Source: Serratia quinivorans
GTDB lineage: Bacteria; Pseudomonadota; Gammaproteobacteria; Enterobacterales; Enterobacteriaceae
Assembly (NCBI GenBank): GCA_900457075.1
Contig: UGYN01000002.1
Coordinates: forward strand, 1,426,001-1,490,000
Direction: 5' to 3'
Length of the DNA: 64,000 nucleotides
Positions 51,778 to 63,647 of this stretch are shown here, one piece after another. The notes under the pieces are model-generated. The model did not search any database, was not told where the DNA came from, and saw only the letters and a program-made list of their open reading frames with translations. A program made the position numbers and the translations under genes. How positions within the stretch are numbered: the first letter of the stretch is position 1; the number at the start of each line of letters is the position of its first letter.

Positions 51778-52821
51778 TTAGTTACTGCCGAATACGCGGT
51801 TTTCCTGCTCCGCTACGCGGATAAAGGTGGTGCGTTTGGTCAGCTCTTTCAGACGTTCCGCACCGACATAAGTACAGGCAGAGCGCAGGCCACCAAGAAT
51901 GTCACGGACGGTAAATTCAACCTCGCCACGCAGTGGCAGTTTGACGGTTTTGCCTTCTGCCGCACGGTACTGGGCAACACCACCGACGTGACGTTTCATC
52001 GCCGATTCGGAACTCATACCGTAGAACAGCATGAATTTCTCGCCGTTCTCTTCCACTACTGTGCCTTCGCACTCGTCATGACCGGCCAGCATGCCACCCA
52101 GCATGACAAAATCTGCGCCGCCACCAAAGGCTTTAGCTACATCACCCGGTACCGAACAACCGCCATCACTGACGATCTGACCGCCAAGGCCGTGTGCCGC
52201 ATCGGCGCACTCGATCACCGCAGACAGCTGCGGATAACCCACACCGGTTTTCACTCGGGTGGTGCAGACTGACCCAGGACCAATACCCACTTTGACGATA
52301 TCGGCACCGGAGAGGATCAACTCTTCAACCATTTCACCAGTGACTACGTTACCGGCACAGATCACATGGTTCGGGCAGGCTTCACGCGCTTTCTGCAAGA
52401 AGGCGACAAAATGCTCTGAGTAACCGTTGGCGACGTCGATACAGATAAACTTCAACCCCGGCGACAAGGCCAGAATTTGCTGCATCTTCACAAAATCAGC
52501 TTCTGAAGTGCCGGTTGAAACCATAACGTGGCGCAGCACCGATGCCGGTACGCGCTGCACAAATGCGGCCCATTGTTCAAGGGTGTAGTGTTTGTGTACG
52601 GCGGTGAGTACGTCGAAGGAAGCCAGTGCCTCTGCCATGCTGAAGGTGCCGACTGAGTCCATGTTGGCGGCGATAATTGGCACGCCGGACCAGCTCAGGC
52701 CAGAATGTTTGAAGGTAAACTGACGCTCCAGTTCAACTTCTGAACGGCTTTTCAGCGTGGAGCGCTTAGGGCGAATCAGCACATCTTTAAAGCCTAACTT
52801 CAAATCTTCTTCAATACGCAT
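51778..52821 (-). CDS. guaC: GMP reductase
   Basis: 347-residue NADPH-dependent GMP reductase, converting GMP to IMP. The catalytic loop [20 protein letters not shown] carries the reactive Cys near residue 186; [11 protein letters not shown] and [10 protein letters not shown] are family motifs, and the C-terminal [19 protein letters not shown] is conserved. E. coli GuaC is also 347 residues. Convergent with hofC and divergent from coaE, as in E. coli. Confidence 0.98.
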   Translation of the reverse strand: MRIEEDLKLGFKDVLIRPKRSTLKSRSEVELERQFTFKHSGLSWSGVPIIAANMDSVGTFSMAEALASFDVLTAVHKHYTLEQWAAFVQRVPASVLRHVMVSTGTSEADFVKMQQILALSPGLKFICIDVANGYSEHFVAFLQKAREACPNHVICAGNVVTGEMVEELILSGADIVKVGIGPGSVCTTRVKTGVGYPQLSAVIECADAAHGLGGQIVSDGGCSVPGDVAKAFGGGADFVMLGGMLAGHDECEGTVVEENGEKFMLFYGMSSESAMKRHVGGVAQYRAAEGKTVKLPLRGEVEFTVRDILGGLRSACTYVGAERLKELTKRTTFIRVAEQENRVFGSN

Positions 52822-53152
52822 GACTTATGATTTCCTGGTTTATGGCGACGGATCGCAGAACGCAATGTCTTGAAAGGCGACGGTAGATTAATGCCAGTTC
52901 CAGTGACGCTATCATACGCGCTAAAAATCGCCGGACAAGACTGCGAATTCTCCTTTATTTACGCTACAATCCGACAAATTTACCTGCGAATACGCAGTGT
53001 GACCGCCCGCTCATTTTTTCTTTCCGTCTGCATTTTTTATCACCGTACAGCGCAAGCTGCCGAACAAGCGCCGCCTGCTGACTTGCACTTCTGCGCGATC
53101 GCTTTATGATTCGTCTATTATTTTTTTATGAACATCAGGTGCATTCCCTACC
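52822..53152. promoter_or_regulatory. Divergent guaC/coaE intergenic region
   Basis: 331 bases. It must hold the leftward guaC promoter and the rightward coaE promoter. A 79-codon open frame at 52870-53109 lacks a ribosome-binding site and resembles nothing, so it is not called. No operator or structured RNA was recognised. Confidence 0.4.
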
Positions 53153-53767
53153 ATGGCCTACATTGTTGCGTTGACAGGGGGTATCGGCAGCGGTAAGTCA
53201 ACCGTGGCAGACGCCTTTGCCCGCCATGGCGTGACGGTGGTCGATGCAGACGTTATCGCCAGGCAAGTTGTCGAACCTGGCACCCCGGCGCTGGCTGCTA
53301 TCGCCAAACGTTTTGGTAATGAAATGTTGCAGCCTGATGGCAGGCTTAACCGCGCTGCGCTCCGTCAGCGTATCTTCAGTAACCCGGATGAAAAGAGCTG
53401 GCTGAACCAACTGCTGCACCCGCTGATTCATCAGGAAACCCAATGCCAACTGGCGCAAGTGACCAGTCCTTATGCACTTTGGGTCGTTCCCCTGCTGGTT
53501 GAAAACAACCTGCAGGCACGCGCCGATCGCGTCCTGGTGGTCGACGTTGACAGCGAGACTCAGTTGGCCAGAACCATCGCCCGCGACGGCATCAGCCGTC
53601 AGCAGGCACAGAACATACTGTCCGCGCAGGTCACGCGCGAGCAGCGCCTGGCCGCTGCAGATGACATAATTGATAATAGCGGCACCGCTCAGGGGATAGA
53701 GCCATTGGTTGCCGCACTGCATCGCCGTTACCTTGAGCTGGCGGCATCAGCGACCCGACAGGATTAA
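53153..53767 (+). CDS. coaE: Dephospho-CoA kinase
   Basis: 204-residue CoaE, the last step of CoA synthesis (3'-phosphorylation of dephospho-CoA). P-loop [15 protein letters not shown] near residue 9, [14 protein letters not shown] near 31, [11 protein letters not shown] near 113 and the lid segment [10 protein letters not shown]. First of coaE-zapD-yacG, spaced by five and about 50 bases. Confidence 0.98.
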   Translation: MAYIVALTGGIGSGKSTVADAFARHGVTVVDADVIARQVVEPGTPALAAIAKRFGNEMLQPDGRLNRAALRQRIFSNPDEKSWLNQLLHPLIHQETQCQLAQVTSPYALWVVPLLVENNLQARADRVLVVDVDSETQLARTIARDGISRQQAQNILSAQVTREQRLAAADDIIDNSGTAQGIEPLVAALHRRYLELAASATRQD

Positions 53768-53772
53768 ACTGA

Positions 53773-54525
53773 ATGAGTGATGTTTCCCCAAGCGTTCTTT
53801 TTGAACACCCGTTGAATGAAAAAATGCGTACCTGGTTGCGTATGGAGTTTTTACTGCAGCAATTGCACGGCCAGCGGGCATTGAGCGAAACAGCCATTGC
53901 CCTGACCTTCTTCCGTACCGTCGCCGATCTGCTCGACGTGCTGGAACGCGGCGAAGTGCGCACAGAGTTACTGAAAGAGCTGGAACGACAGCAGCAAAAG
54001 CTTTTGGCCTGGGCCGATGTGCCAGGTGTCGACATGTCGCTGGTGGATCAGTTGCGCAACCAGTTGAAACAGCGCGGGGCGGCATTGATGTCTGCTCCGC
54101 GTCTTGGCCAGTCGCTGCGTGAAGACCGGCTGATTAGCCTGGTGCGTCAGCGCCTGAGCATCCCCGGCGGGTGTTGCAGCTTTGATTTACCGACCCTGCA
54201 CATGTGGATGCATGCACCCCAGCAAGAACGGGATGATGACGTAGCCAACTGGCAGCAAACGCTGGAGCCACTGAACCAGGCGCTGACCATGGTGCTGGAT
54301 CTGATCCGTCAGTCCGGGCAGTTTCGCAATCAGATCAGTTTGAACGGTTTCTTCCAGGATAACGCGGAAGGCGCCGATCTGTTGCGCTTGCGCATCAATC
54401 TGGCACACCAACTTTATCCGCAGATTTCCGGCCATAAGACGCGCTATGCGATCCGCTTCCTGCCGCTGGACAGTGAGCTTGGCGTGGTACCGGAACGATT
54501 AACCTTTGAGTTGGCCTGTTGCTAA
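53773..54525 (+). CDS. zapD: Cell division protein ZapD
   Basis: 250-residue ZapD (YacF), which bundles FtsZ protofilaments at the division ring. N-terminus [19 protein letters not shown] and the central [10 protein letters not shown] are family-typical; C-terminus [23 protein letters not shown]. It lies in the same window as ftsZ, about 6 kb upstream. Usual length (E. coli 247). Confidence 0.96.
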   Translation: MSDVSPSVLFEHPLNEKMRTWLRMEFLLQQLHGQRALSETAIALTFFRTVADLLDVLERGEVRTELLKELERQQQKLLAWADVPGVDMSLVDQLRNQLKQRGAALMSAPRLGQSLREDRLISLVRQRLSIPGGCCSFDLPTLHMWMHAPQQERDDDVANWQQTLEPLNQALTMVLDLIRQSGQFRNQISLNGFFQDNAEGADLLRLRINLAHQLYPQISGHKTRYAIRFLPLDSELGVVPERLTFELACC

Positions 54526-54575
54526 CCCAATGACATAAAAACCTTTCACGTGTTGGAAGGGAGTAAGGAACAGAT

Positions 54576-54779
54576 ATGACGACCGTAGTGAAATGCCCAA
54601 CCTGTGGCAAAGGTGTAGTTTGGGGTGAAGTGAGCCCGTTCCGCCCGTTTTGCAGCAAACGCTGTCAGTTAATCGATCTGGGCGAGTGGGCCGATGAAGA
54701 GAAGCGTATTCCCAGCAACAGCGATCTGTCGGAAAGCGAAGAATGGAGTGAAGGACAAATCGGTCCGGAACCGATTTGA
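54576..54779 (+). CDS. yacG: DNA gyrase inhibitor YacG
   Basis: 67-residue zinc-finger protein that binds GyrB and blocks gyrase-DNA interaction in E. coli. The four zinc cysteines are in VKCPTCGKG and [16 protein letters not shown]; the acidic C-terminal tail is normal. Last gene of the operon, with GTAAGGAA before the ATG. Confidence 0.96.
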   Translation: MTTVVKCPTCGKGVVWGEVSPFRPFCSKRCQLIDLGEWADEEKRIPSNSDLSESEEWSEGQIGPEPI

Positions 54780-54830
54780 ACGCTGCTTGCAGCGGCCCTG
54801 TAAGGGTGAGACTCATGGACGAGTCGAATA

Positions 54831-54856
54831 AGACGATCGTTGATCGATCGTCTTTT
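54831..54856 (+). terminator. Terminator of coaE-zapD-yacG
   Basis: AGACGATCG / CGATCGTCT with a TTGAT loop, followed by TTT, 51 bases after yacG. Confidence 0.85.
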
Positions 54857-54886
54857 GTCGGCCTGTTTTCTGCCAGGCCGCTCGTT

Positions 54887-55291
54887 TTACTGTGCAGCGT
54901 TCGCCTGTGCCACCAACAGTTTGATAATACTGACATTGGCCTCCGGGAATTCTTCCTCCCGTAAATCAGCCTGTTTCACCCAGCGCATTGGCTGACCTTC
55001 ACGGCCAAACGGCTCACCTGCCCAACCTTCTACCAGATAAAAATTCAGCGTCACGATACGATCGCTAAATCGGTGTTCAAGCACTTCCAATAGCTCTGCG
55101 CACTTGGTTTCAATGCCGGTTTCTTCCTGCAGTTCACGGCTAAGCGCCTGCTCCGGCGTCTCCCCCTGCTCAATCTTGCCGCCAGGAAACTCCCAGAAAC
55201 CGGCCATATGTGAATCGGCGGCACGCCGGGTAATAAAGATTTCCTGCTGGGCGTTTCGAATGATGCCAACGGCGATGTTCAGATGTTTCAT
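54887..55291 (-). CDS. mutT: 8-oxo-dGTP diphosphatase
   Basis: 134-residue Nudix hydrolase that removes 8-oxo-dGTP and so prevents A:T to C:G transversions. The Nudix box is complete: GGKIEQGETPEQALSRELQE followed by ETGI (residues about 37-60). Start at 55291 (MKHLNIAVGIIRNAQQEIF) with AGGAGGATGCG before it; the frame back to 55354 crosses the secA terminator and is rejected. Downstream of secA as in E. coli. Confidence 0.96.
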   Translation of the reverse strand: MKHLNIAVGIIRNAQQEIFITRRAADSHMAGFWEFPGGKIEQGETPEQALSRELQEETGIETKCAELLEVLEHRFSDRIVTLNFYLVEGWAGEPFGREGQPMRWVKQADLREEEFPEANVSIIKLLVAQANAAQ

Positions 55292-55333
55292 CGCATCCTC
55301 CTGATTGATCCATCGGGGCACGGGCTTCACCCC

Positions 55334-55366
55334 AAAAAAACAGGGGCTCAGCACGCTGAACCCCTG
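55334..55366 (-). terminator. secA terminator
   Basis: On the minus strand CAGGGG-TT-CAGC / GCTG-AG-CCCCTG followed by seven T, between secA and mutT. Confidence 0.9.
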
Positions 55367-55393
55367 GGTTTTATTGGTTAAACATTGCCGGGC

Positions 55394-58105
55394 TTAGCTC
55401 TGAAGACGGCCGTGGCACTGTTTGTATTTTTTACCGGAACCGCATGGGCAAGGATCGTTACGCCCTACTTTACGTTCCGCCGTTGCCGGTGCATTCGGAT
55501 CCTCGGTAACCAGCGCATTTTCTTCATAGTGGCTCAGCTGTTGCTGCTTGGCCAGGCGCTCGGCTTCTTCACGACGCTGCAGCTCCAGCGCTTCAACCTC
55601 TTCCGGCATCCGCACCTGAACCTTGCTCAGTACGCTGATGACTTCATGCTTCAGCGATTCCAGCATGGTGGCAAACATGTTGAAGGACTCGCGTTTGTAC
55701 TCCTGCTTAGGATCTTTCTGCGCATAACCACGCAGATGGATGCCCTGACGCAGGTAGTCCATCGCCGCCAGATGCTCTTTCCACAGGGAATCCAGTGTCT
55801 GCAGCATCACACCCTTCTCGAAGTTGCGCATCATCTCGACGCCAACCACTTCTTCTTTACGCTGGTACTCTTCTTTCGCCTTTTCCAGAATACGCTCACG
55901 CAGAGTTTCTTCGTGCAGCTGAGGCTCTTTGTCCAACCATTCGGCGATTGGCATATCCAGATCGAAGTCGTTTTTCAGGCGCTCTGTCAGCCCCTCAATG
56001 TCCCACTCTTCTTCCAGCGATTCTGGCTGAATGTAGCCGTCGATAGTGGTCTTGAACACGTCTTCACGGATGCTGGTGATGGTTTCGCTAACGTCAGACA
56101 CGTCCAACAGTTCGTTACGCTGGCTGTAGATAGCGCGACGCTGGTCGTTGGCCACATCATCGTATTCCAGCAGTTGCTTACGAATGTCAAAGTTGCGGCT
56201 TTCCACTTTGCGCTGTGCGTTGGCAATCGCCTTGGTGACCCATGGGTGCTCAATGGCCTCACCTTCTTTCATACCCAGTTTACGCATCATGCTGGAAACG
56301 CGATCCGAGGCGAAAATACGCATCAGAGCATCTTCCATCGACAGGTAGAAGCGGGATGAACCGGCATCACCCTGACGACCTGAACGGCCGCGCAACTGGT
56401 TATCGATACGGCGTGATTCATGACGCTCGGTACCAATGATGTGCAGGCCGCCTGCGGCCAGTACCGCATCATGGCGAATTTTCCAGGCTGCCTTGATTTC
56501 GGCAATTTGCTCTTCAGTTGGGTCTTCCAACTGTTCAATCTCGGCCTGCCAGCTGCCGCCCAGCACGATATCGGTACCACGACCCGCCATGTTGGTGGCG
56601 ATAGTGACCGCACTGCTTTGGCCTGCCTGGGCCACGATGTCCGCTTCCATGGCGTGGAATTTGGCGTTCAGAACCTTGTGTTCGATACCGGCTTTGGTCA
56701 GTTCGCGGGAAACCACTTCGGATTTTTCAATCGAGATGGTCCCCACCAGCACAGGCTGTCCGTTGACGGTACGTTCACGGATATCTTCAATGATGGCGCC
56801 AATCTTCTCCAGCTCGGTCATGTAGACCAGATCCGGCATGTCCTTACGGATCATCGGACGGTTTGTCGGCACCACTATGGTGTCGAGCTTGTAGATAGAG
56901 CTGAATTCAAAGGCTTCGGTGTCGGCGGTACCGGTCATCCCGGCCAGCTTCTCGTACAGACGGAAGTAGTTCTGGAAGGTGATGGATGCCAGCGTCTGGT
57001 TCTCGTTCTGGATTTCCACGCCTTCTTTTGCTTCCACTGCCTGATGCAGACCATCAGACCAGCGACGCCCCTGCATGGTACGGCCGGTGTGTTCGTCAAC
57101 GATAATGACTTCACCGTCTTTTACGATGTAGTCAACGTCACGGGTAAACAGCACGTGGGCACGCAGCGCAGCGGTCACGTGGTGCATCAGCATGATGTTG
57201 GTCGGTGAGTACAGTGACTCGCCTTCATCCATGATGCCGGCTTCCATCAGCATTTCTTCGATCAGGATCAGACCGCGTTCGGTCAGGTGCACCTGGCGCG
57301 CTTTCTCGTCAACAGAGAAGTGGCCTTCGCCCTGGAAGGAGTCGGAATCTTCTTTTTCCTGACGGATCAACTGAGGGATCAGCTTGTTAACTCTGATGTA
57401 CATCTCGGAGCTGTCTTCAGCCGGACCGGAGATGATCAACGGAGTACGCGCTTCATCGATCAGGATGGAGTCAACCTCATCCACCAACGCATAGTGCAGC
57501 TTGCGCTGAACTCGCTCTTCCGGACTGAACGCCATGTTGTCGCGCAGGTAGTCAAAGCCGTATTCGTTGTTGGTACCGTAGGTAATGTCGGCGGCATAAG
57601 CTTCACGCTTGGCCGGTGCCGGCATACCTGGCAGGTTGATACCGATGCTCAGGCCGAGGAACTCGAACAGTGGGCGGTTATTTTCGGCGTCACGCTGTGC
57701 CAAATAGTCGTTCACTGTAACCACGTGCACGCCACGGCCGCTCAGGGCGTTCAGATAGGCCGGCAGGGTTGCAGTCAGGGTTTTACCTTCACCGGTACGC
57801 ATCTCTGCGATACAGCGATCGTTCAGTACCATACCGCCCAGCAGCTGCACGTCGAAGTGACGCATGCCAAACACGCGCTTGCTTGATTCGCGCACTACGG
57901 CGAAGGCTTCCGGCAGCAGGTTTTCCAGCACTTCACCCTTTTCCAGGCGCGCGCGGAACTCGTTGGTCTTGGCTTTCAGTTCGTCATCGGACAGTTTTTC
58001 CATGTCCGGTTCCATCTGATTGATCAGTTCAACCGCTTTACGCATGCGACGCAGTGTACGATCGTTACGGCTACCAAAAACTTTGGTCAATAATTTCACT
58101 AACAT
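55394..58105 (-). CDS. secA: Protein translocase ATPase SecA
   Basis: 903-residue SecA motor, which drives preproteins through SecYEG. Start at 58105 ([18 protein letters not shown]) matches E. coli. Visible: Walker [20 protein letters not shown] (near 102), [16 protein letters not shown] (near 209), the preprotein crosslinking domain, NBD2 motif [14 protein letters not shown] (near 505), [14 protein letters not shown], the helical scaffold and the C-terminal zinc-binding [19 protein letters not shown], which binds SecB. It lies 87 bases after secM, whose translation arrest exposes the secA ribosome-binding site in E. coli. Confidence 0.99.
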   Translation of the reverse strand: MLVKLLTKVFGSRNDRTLRRMRKAVELINQMEPDMEKLSDDELKAKTNEFRARLEKGEVLENLLPEAFAVVRESSKRVFGMRHFDVQLLGGMVLNDRCIAEMRTGEGKTLTATLPAYLNALSGRGVHVVTVNDYLAQRDAENNRPLFEFLGLSIGINLPGMPAPAKREAYAADITYGTNNEYGFDYLRDNMAFSPEERVQRKLHYALVDEVDSILIDEARTPLIISGPAEDSSEMYIRVNKLIPQLIRQEKEDSDSFQGEGHFSVDEKARQVHLTERGLILIEEMLMEAGIMDEGESLYSPTNIMLMHHVTAALRAHVLFTRDVDYIVKDGEVIIVDEHTGRTMQGRRWSDGLHQAVEAKEGVEIQNENQTLASITFQNYFRLYEKLAGMTGTADTEAFEFSSIYKLDTIVVPTNRPMIRKDMPDLVYMTELEKIGAIIEDIRERTVNGQPVLVGTISIEKSEVVSRELTKAGIEHKVLNAKFHAMEADIVAQAGQSSAVTIATNMAGRGTDIVLGGSWQAEIEQLEDPTEEQIAEIKAAWKIRHDAVLAAGGLHIIGTERHESRRIDNQLRGRSGRQGDAGSSRFYLSMEDALMRIFASDRVSSMMRKLGMKEGEAIEHPWVTKAIANAQRKVESRNFDIRKQLLEYDDVANDQRRAIYSQRNELLDVSDVSETITSIREDVFKTTIDGYIQPESLEEEWDIEGLTERLKNDFDLDMPIAEWLDKEPQLHEETLRERILEKAKEEYQRKEEVVGVEMMRNFEKGVMLQTLDSLWKEHLAAMDYLRQGIHLRGYAQKDPKQEYKRESFNMFATMLESLKHEVISVLSKVQVRMPEEVEALELQRREEAERLAKQQQLSHYEENALVTEDPNAPATAERKVGRNDPCPCGSGKKYKQCHGRLQS

Positions 58106-58192
58106 GATGTTTGATATCTCTGTCATGACAGCCAACACAGGCCGTCAATTTGCTGTTATTTTTAGGTTTTTTGTCGCCCGACGGGCAAGAAA

Positions 58193-58726
58193 TCAGCTTA
58201 AGGCTGCGGGTCCGGCGCGAATGCCCTGCACCTGTGCCAGCCATAACCCTGTCTGATGCTGCGCAAAGGCAGGTAGCACGGCATGGTGGGTATCACGAAT
58301 GATGGTCGGCGGCTTCTGCTCATGCGTCAGCAGCGCGTTGAGAGTAGAAAGCAGCGCCAGTTGCGCTACCTGTAATGGGGGTTCGGTCGCTTCCGCTTCT
58401 CTTTCCTGCCCTCGCGCGAAAACCGCCTGCGGTGCAAGAGCAAAAGAAAGGTGACGAATGACGGTGCGAAGCGCATGCTGGTGCCAATAATCGACACTGA
58501 AGGTCGGGCGGCGATGCGCTTCCTGCAGTAATGCCAGGCTATTAAAGGCACCGCTGGCGGAATTTTGCCGGTTCAGGCTGGACGAGGTGCTCGGCAGAGC
58601 GGCTTGATCGGGCGTGCCGGACAGATTTGTAGGTACGCCAAGCGTGGCCGCGACCATCCCTAACAGGAGATGGGGCCAGAAATAACGTCTGCCAAATTGT
58701 CGCCAACGATTTAGAATACCGATCAC
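58193..58726 (-). CDS. secM: Secretion monitor SecM
   Basis: 177-residue SecM with a GTG start; its N-terminus ([21 protein letters not shown]) is nearly that of E. coli, including the long export signal. The C-terminal arrest segment is [14 protein letters not shown], so the core GIRAGP and the upstream Trp are kept. In the E. coli motif FxxxxWIxxxxGIRAGP, the Phe position here is His and the Ile is Leu. The middle ([21 protein letters not shown]) is strongly conserved. SecM is made to stall and is released by Sec-dependent pulling, which controls secA. Confidence 0.93.
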   Translation of the reverse strand: MIGILNRWRQFGRRYFWPHLLLGMVAATLGVPTNLSGTPDQAALPSTSSSLNRQNSASGAFNSLALLQEAHRRPTFSVDYWHQHALRTVIRHLSFALAPQAVFARGQEREAEATEPPLQVAQLALLSTLNALLTHEQKPPTIIRDTHHAVLPAFAQHQTGLWLAQVQGIRAGPAALS

Positions 58727-58752
58727 GAGTTTATTATCCGCCGGAGCCCATT

Positions 58753-59277
58753 ATGCGCGATAGCCGTCCACAATTATTAGATTCCCTGTTTGACGACGCT
58801 AACACAGAAGACAAAGGCCCGCTGCATAACGTCCAGCAACGCGCAGTGGCGCTGCTGAAGCTTAACCGTGCAGTGAAAGGCGTATTGCCGGTTCAACTGC
58901 ATCCCTGGTGCCGCGTCGCAAATTTCCGACAGGGTATTTTAGTGCTAGAAACGGCAAATGCCAGCTGGATGATGCGTCTACGCTACGAACAACCGGCTTT
59001 ACTATCTGCACTACGAGCGCAAATTCTACCATCATTGTCGTCGATCGACATCAGGATTAATCCGGCCTTGATGGCAAAAGGGAGCAACCTTGTGCAGAAC
59101 GCCGCAAAAACGGCAGGAAATACGCAGGAGAAGGTGCCTATGCGTCATCTGAGCCAGGAAAGTGCTGAGGAATTAAGGGGATTGGCGAGCCGGAGCCCAG
59201 AAAAACTGCGCAAGATATTGGAACGACTGGCATCGCTGGCCGGAGAAGGTGCCAACGCTACCAGTCGTGATAAATAA
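58753..59277 (+). CDS. DUF721 / DciA-like protein
   Basis: 174-residue protein with a DUF721 domain in the N-terminal 100 residues (LLKLNRAVKGVLPVQLHPWCRVANFRQG cut for length; then ILVLETANASWMMRLRYEQP and LLSALRAQILP) and a charged C-terminal tail that is probably disordered. DUF721 proteins include DciA, the ancestral loader of the replicative helicase in bacteria that lack DnaC. It is divergent from secM and convergent with lpxC. Enterobacteria use DnaC, so the role here is unclear. Its presence next to secM is not a feature of E. coli K-12. Confidence 0.8.
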   Translation: MRDSRPQLLDSLFDDANTEDKGPLHNVQQRAVALLKLNRAVKGVLPVQLHPWCRVANFRQGILVLETANASWMMRLRYEQPALLSALRAQILPSLSSIDIRINPALMAKGSNLVQNAAKTAGNTQEKVPMRHLSQESAEELRGLASRSPEKLRKILERLASLAGEGANATSRDK

Positions 59278-59291
59278 TCAGTGGTATCAGC

Positions 59292-60272
<981 letters not shown>

Positions 60273-60312
60273 TTAGCACAAAGAGCGGAGATTCCAAATT
60301 CTCAGGATATTC

Positions 60313-61467
60313 TTAGTCTGCCTGCTTGCGCAGGAAGGCAGGAATATCGAGATAGTCGGGCTCTTTATTAGGCTGCGCAGTCGGATCGTTTACTACCTTG
60401 GCGGCAGGTTTCACTTCCTGCGGCAACGGCGACATGCCGTGCTGCTGGTAGCGATGGTCCATCACTGGCTGGCTGGCCTGTTTGTTGGTCACCAGAGTGA
60501 TTTCCGGACGTTTGTCCATGCCGATACCGGTCGCAACCACGGTCACGCGCAGTTCGTCGTTCATTTCCGGGTCCAGCGAGGTACCGATAACTACGGTCGC
60601 ATTGTCGGAAGCGAAAGCACGAATGGTGTTACCCACGGTTTCGAACTCATCCAAACGCAGGTCGAAACCGGCGGTGATGTTGACCAGAACGCCGCGAGCG
60701 CCGGACAGGTCGATGTCTTCCAGCAGTGGGCTGGAGATCGCCATTTCCGCTGCTTCTTCAGCACGGTCTTCACCACAGGCAACGCCGGAACCCATCATCG
60801 CGTAGCCCATTTCGGACATTACGGTGCGCACGTCGGCGAAGTCGACGTTCATCAGGCCCGGACGGGTGATCAGTTCGGCAATACCCTGCACCGCGCCTTT
60901 GAGCACGTCGTTAGCCGCGCCGAACGCGTCCAGCAGAGAAATACCGCGACCCAGAACTTTCAACAGCTTGTCGTTCGGGATAGTGATCAGTGAGTCCACA
61001 TGTTTGGACAACTCTGCAATACCCTGCTCAGCGAACGCCATGCGTTTCTTGCCTTCGAAATTGAAAGGCTTGGTAACCACGGCCACTGTCAGAATACCCA
61101 GATCTTTAGCAACTTCTGCGACGACTGGCGCTGCACCGGTACCGGTACCGCCGCCCATGCCGGCTGCAATGAAGACCATGTCTGCACCATCGAGTGCGGC
61201 ACGCAAGGCTTCACGGTCTTCTTCCGCTGAATTGCGACCCACTTCAGGGTTCGCGCCTGCACCCAGACCTTTGGTAATACCGCTACCGATCTGGATGGTT
61301 TGGCCAACTGCCGTTTTACGAAGCGCCTGAGCGTCTGTATTAACGGCGAAGAATTCAACACCTTCGATGCGCTCGCGCACCATGTGCTCAACGGCGTTGC
61401 CACCGCCACCGCCGACGCCGATGACTTTAATCACCGCGTCATTGGTTAGTTCCATTGGTTCAAACAT
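60313..61467 (-). CDS. ftsZ: Cell division protein FtsZ
   Basis: 384-residue tubulin-like GTPase forming the Z ring. The GTP-binding signature [18 protein letters not shown] is near residue 103; the T7 loop [11 protein letters not shown] near 207; the C-terminal conserved peptide [16 protein letters not shown] binds FtsA and ZipA. Part of the dcw cluster ddlB-ftsQ-ftsA-ftsZ-lpxC on the minus strand. Same length as E. coli within one residue. Confidence 0.99.
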   Translation of the reverse strand: MFEPMELTNDAVIKVIGVGGGGGNAVEHMVRERIEGVEFFAVNTDAQALRKTAVGQTIQIGSGITKGLGAGANPEVGRNSAEEDREALRAALDGADMVFIAAGMGGGTGTGAAPVVAEVAKDLGILTVAVVTKPFNFEGKKRMAFAEQGIAELSKHVDSLITIPNDKLLKVLGRGISLLDAFGAANDVLKGAVQGIAELITRPGLMNVDFADVRTVMSEMGYAMMGSGVACGEDRAEEAAEMAISSPLLEDIDLSGARGVLVNITAGFDLRLDEFETVGNTIRAFASDNATVVIGTSLDPEMNDELRVTVVATGIGMDKRPEITLVTNKQASQPVMDHRYQQHGMSPLPQEVKPAAKVVNDPTAQPNKEPDYLDIPAFLRKQAD

Positions 61468-61541
61468 AGTTTCTCTCCGTTTTGTGCCTGTCGCTGCGAG
61501 ATCATAAAAAGATTACTCAGCATGATCTCTTTGTTGAAACA

Positions 61542-62798
61542 TTAAAACTCTTTTCTCAGCCAGCTATTGATACGTTTAAACCAATTGCCCACCGAGGCGC
61601 GTTTTTCTACTTCTGCCTCACCACTCAGGTGAGACTCTTTTCCATAGTGCAGCAGACCTACCGCCGTAGAGTAGTAAGGCTCCTGCGCATAATCCGTCAG
61701 ACCCGTGATGTTCAAGGGTTGGCCGATGCGTACCTGGGTATGGAACACCCGTTGCGCACAAGCTGCCAGGCCATCAATCTGGGCGGCGCCACCGGTCAGC
61801 ACAATACCCGCTGCCAGATGATGCTTCACCCCTTGCTGACGCAGTTGCTCCTGCAATTGCAAAATCTCATCGTTAACCAGATTCAACAGTTCGGTGTAGC
61901 GTGGCTCGATAACTTCAGCCAGTGTCTGTCTTTGCAGACTACGAGGAGGACGCCCCCCAACGCTTGGCACCTCTACACTTTCATCCTTGCTAACAATCGA
62001 CCCAAGCGCACAGCCGTGTCGAACTTTGATCGCTTCCGCATCTGTCGGCGGTGTGCCGAAGGCGTAGGCGATATCGCTGGTGACCACGTTCCCGGCGTAA
62101 GGGATCACTTTGGTGTGGCGCAGCGCACCGCCGGTGTACACCGCCATATCCATGGTGCCGCCGCCGATATCCACCACACAAACGCCGAGTTCACGCTCAT
62201 CTTCGGTCAGTACCGCATAGCTGGCGGCCAGACCGGCGAAAATAAGTTGGTCTACTTTCAGACCGCAACGTTCTACTGCCTTGACGATGTTTTTTGCCAT
62301 ATCGTTATGGCAGGTGATCAGGTGCACCTTGGCTTGCATACGCACGCCGGACAACCCAACCGGGTTTTTGATGCCTTCCTGATAATCGATGGCGTATTCC
62401 TGAGGGATGACGTGCAGGATGCGGTGTTCATCACGGACGCGTACCGATTTAGCGGTATGCACCACGTTCTCCACATCTTCCTGTGTCACTTCCTCTTCGG
62501 AAATAGGAACCATCCCTATTTCGTTCTGGCAGCTGATGTGTTTACCCGATAATGCGAGGTAAACCGAAGAAATCTGACAATCAGCCATCAGTTCGGCCTG
62601 ATCGATAGCGCGCTGTACGCACTTCACTACCGACTCCAGGTCGTTAACGCCACCCTTATCCATGCCGCGAGACGGGCAACTGCCCACCCCGATAATGTTG
62701 ACCATGCCATCGGGCAGAACTTCCCCTACCAATGCGGAGACTTTTGCAGTACCGATCTCCAGTCCAACTACCAGTTTTCTGTCCGTCGACTTGATCAT
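61542..62798 (-). CDS. ftsA: Cell division protein FtsA
   Basis: 418-residue actin-like protein tethering FtsZ to the membrane. N-terminal [18 protein letters not shown] (phosphate 1), [18 protein letters not shown] (phosphate 2, near 208) and [10 protein letters not shown] (adenosine motif, near 336); C-terminal amphipathic helix [14 protein letters not shown]. The ATG overlaps the ftsQ stop (ATGA), as is usual. Confidence 0.99.
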   Translation of the reverse strand: MIKSTDRKLVVGLEIGTAKVSALVGEVLPDGMVNIIGVGSCPSRGMDKGGVNDLESVVKCVQRAIDQAELMADCQISSVYLALSGKHISCQNEIGMVPISEEEVTQEDVENVVHTAKSVRVRDEHRILHVIPQEYAIDYQEGIKNPVGLSGVRMQAKVHLITCHNDMAKNIVKAVERCGLKVDQLIFAGLAASYAVLTEDERELGVCVVDIGGGTMDMAVYTGGALRHTKVIPYAGNVVTSDIAYAFGTPPTDAEAIKVRHGCALGSIVSKDESVEVPSVGGRPPRSLQRQTLAEVIEPRYTELLNLVNDEILQLQEQLRQQGVKHHLAAGIVLTGGAAQIDGLAACAQRVFHTQVRIGQPLNITGLTDYAQEPYYSTAVGLLHYGKESHLSGEAEVEKRASVGNWFKRINSWLRKEF

Positions 62799-63646
62799 TG
62801 TTGTTTTGCCTGTGCCTGATTCTGTTGCTGATTACTGTTTTGCTGATCGCCTGCTGCCTGCGGGTCGATTAACACTGGGGCCCAACCTACCGATGCACCG
62901 GCCTCATAGCGTAAGTCGACGTAGCTGACTCGCTTGCTTTCTGCCTGCCCCTGCTGCTGCAATATCGGATAAAGCTCGATAAAGCGCTGCAGGCGTCCGG
63001 TGCGATCGTCGCGTCCCAGCTCCAGCCGAACATCATTATCCAAAGCCAGCTGCCAGGAATGGCGAGCACTCATGGCCGCCATTTTCAGCGTATATTTGCT
63101 GGCCGCTAACATGTTGCTCATGGTCCGATATCCGTCCAGAACATCCTGTTCGCTCCCTTCCGGGCCATAAAGCAACGGCAACTTCTGTTTGCCAATTCGT
63201 TCTGCCGGCACGCTGAAGGATTTGCCTTCGGCATCCACCATGTGCAAATCATTCCAGCGCGCCACCGGGACATATTCCACCAGGTGGATTTTCAGTTCGT
63301 CCGGCCACTGCTTGCGTACGCTGGCCTGCTTGATCCACGGCAGGCGTTCAATCTGCTGCTGGATGATATCCACATCCTGCGTCATGAAAGTACCCGGCGA
63401 TCCCAGTGCCAGGATCGCCTGGCGAATATCGTCGTTGGTGGTGTAGTGGCGCTCACCGGTTACCACCAGTCGTGACAGCGGCAGGCGGCTGGCGTCTTTC
63501 ATCCAGCCAATCACCGCCCAGCCACTCCACAGGACCGTTCCCAATACCATCAGCAGGAAAACCATTCCCGCCAACTGGGTTCCATTGCTGCGGCGCGGGT
63601 TGTTATCCACCTCGCGTTCACGCGCATTCAGGGCAGCTTGCGACAT
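62795..63646 (-). CDS. ftsQ: Cell division protein FtsQ
   Basis: 283-residue bitopic divisome protein. Short cytoplasmic N-terminus, one membrane helix ([21 protein letters not shown] near 28-48), POTRA domain ([20 protein letters not shown]) and beta domain ([20 protein letters not shown]). The C-terminal Gln-rich tail ([12 protein letters not shown]) is variable in the family. Starts one base after the ddlB stop. Confidence 0.98.
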   Translation of the reverse strand: MSQAALNAREREVDNNPRRSNGTQLAGMVFLLMVLGTVLWSGWAVIGWMKDASRLPLSRLVVTGERHYTTNDDIRQAILALGSPGTFMTQDVDIIQQQIERLPWIKQASVRKQWPDELKIHLVEYVPVARWNDLHMVDAEGKSFSVPAERIGKQKLPLLYGPEGSEQDVLDGYRTMSNMLAASKYTLKMAAMSARHSWQLALDNDVRLELGRDDRTGRLQRFIELYPILQQQGQAESKRVSYVDLRYEAGASVGWAPVLIDPQAAGDQQNSNQQQNQAQAKQQ

Positions 63647-63647
63647 A

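Noticed and set aside
52870-53109. 79-aa frame between guaC and coaE
   Set aside because: No ribosome-binding site, low-complexity composition, and it spans the expected promoters of both genes.
58193-58726. SecM as a non-functional remnant because of the altered arrest motif
   Set aside because: Length, signal, central region and GIRAGP core are all conserved, so it is treated as functional with a variant motif.
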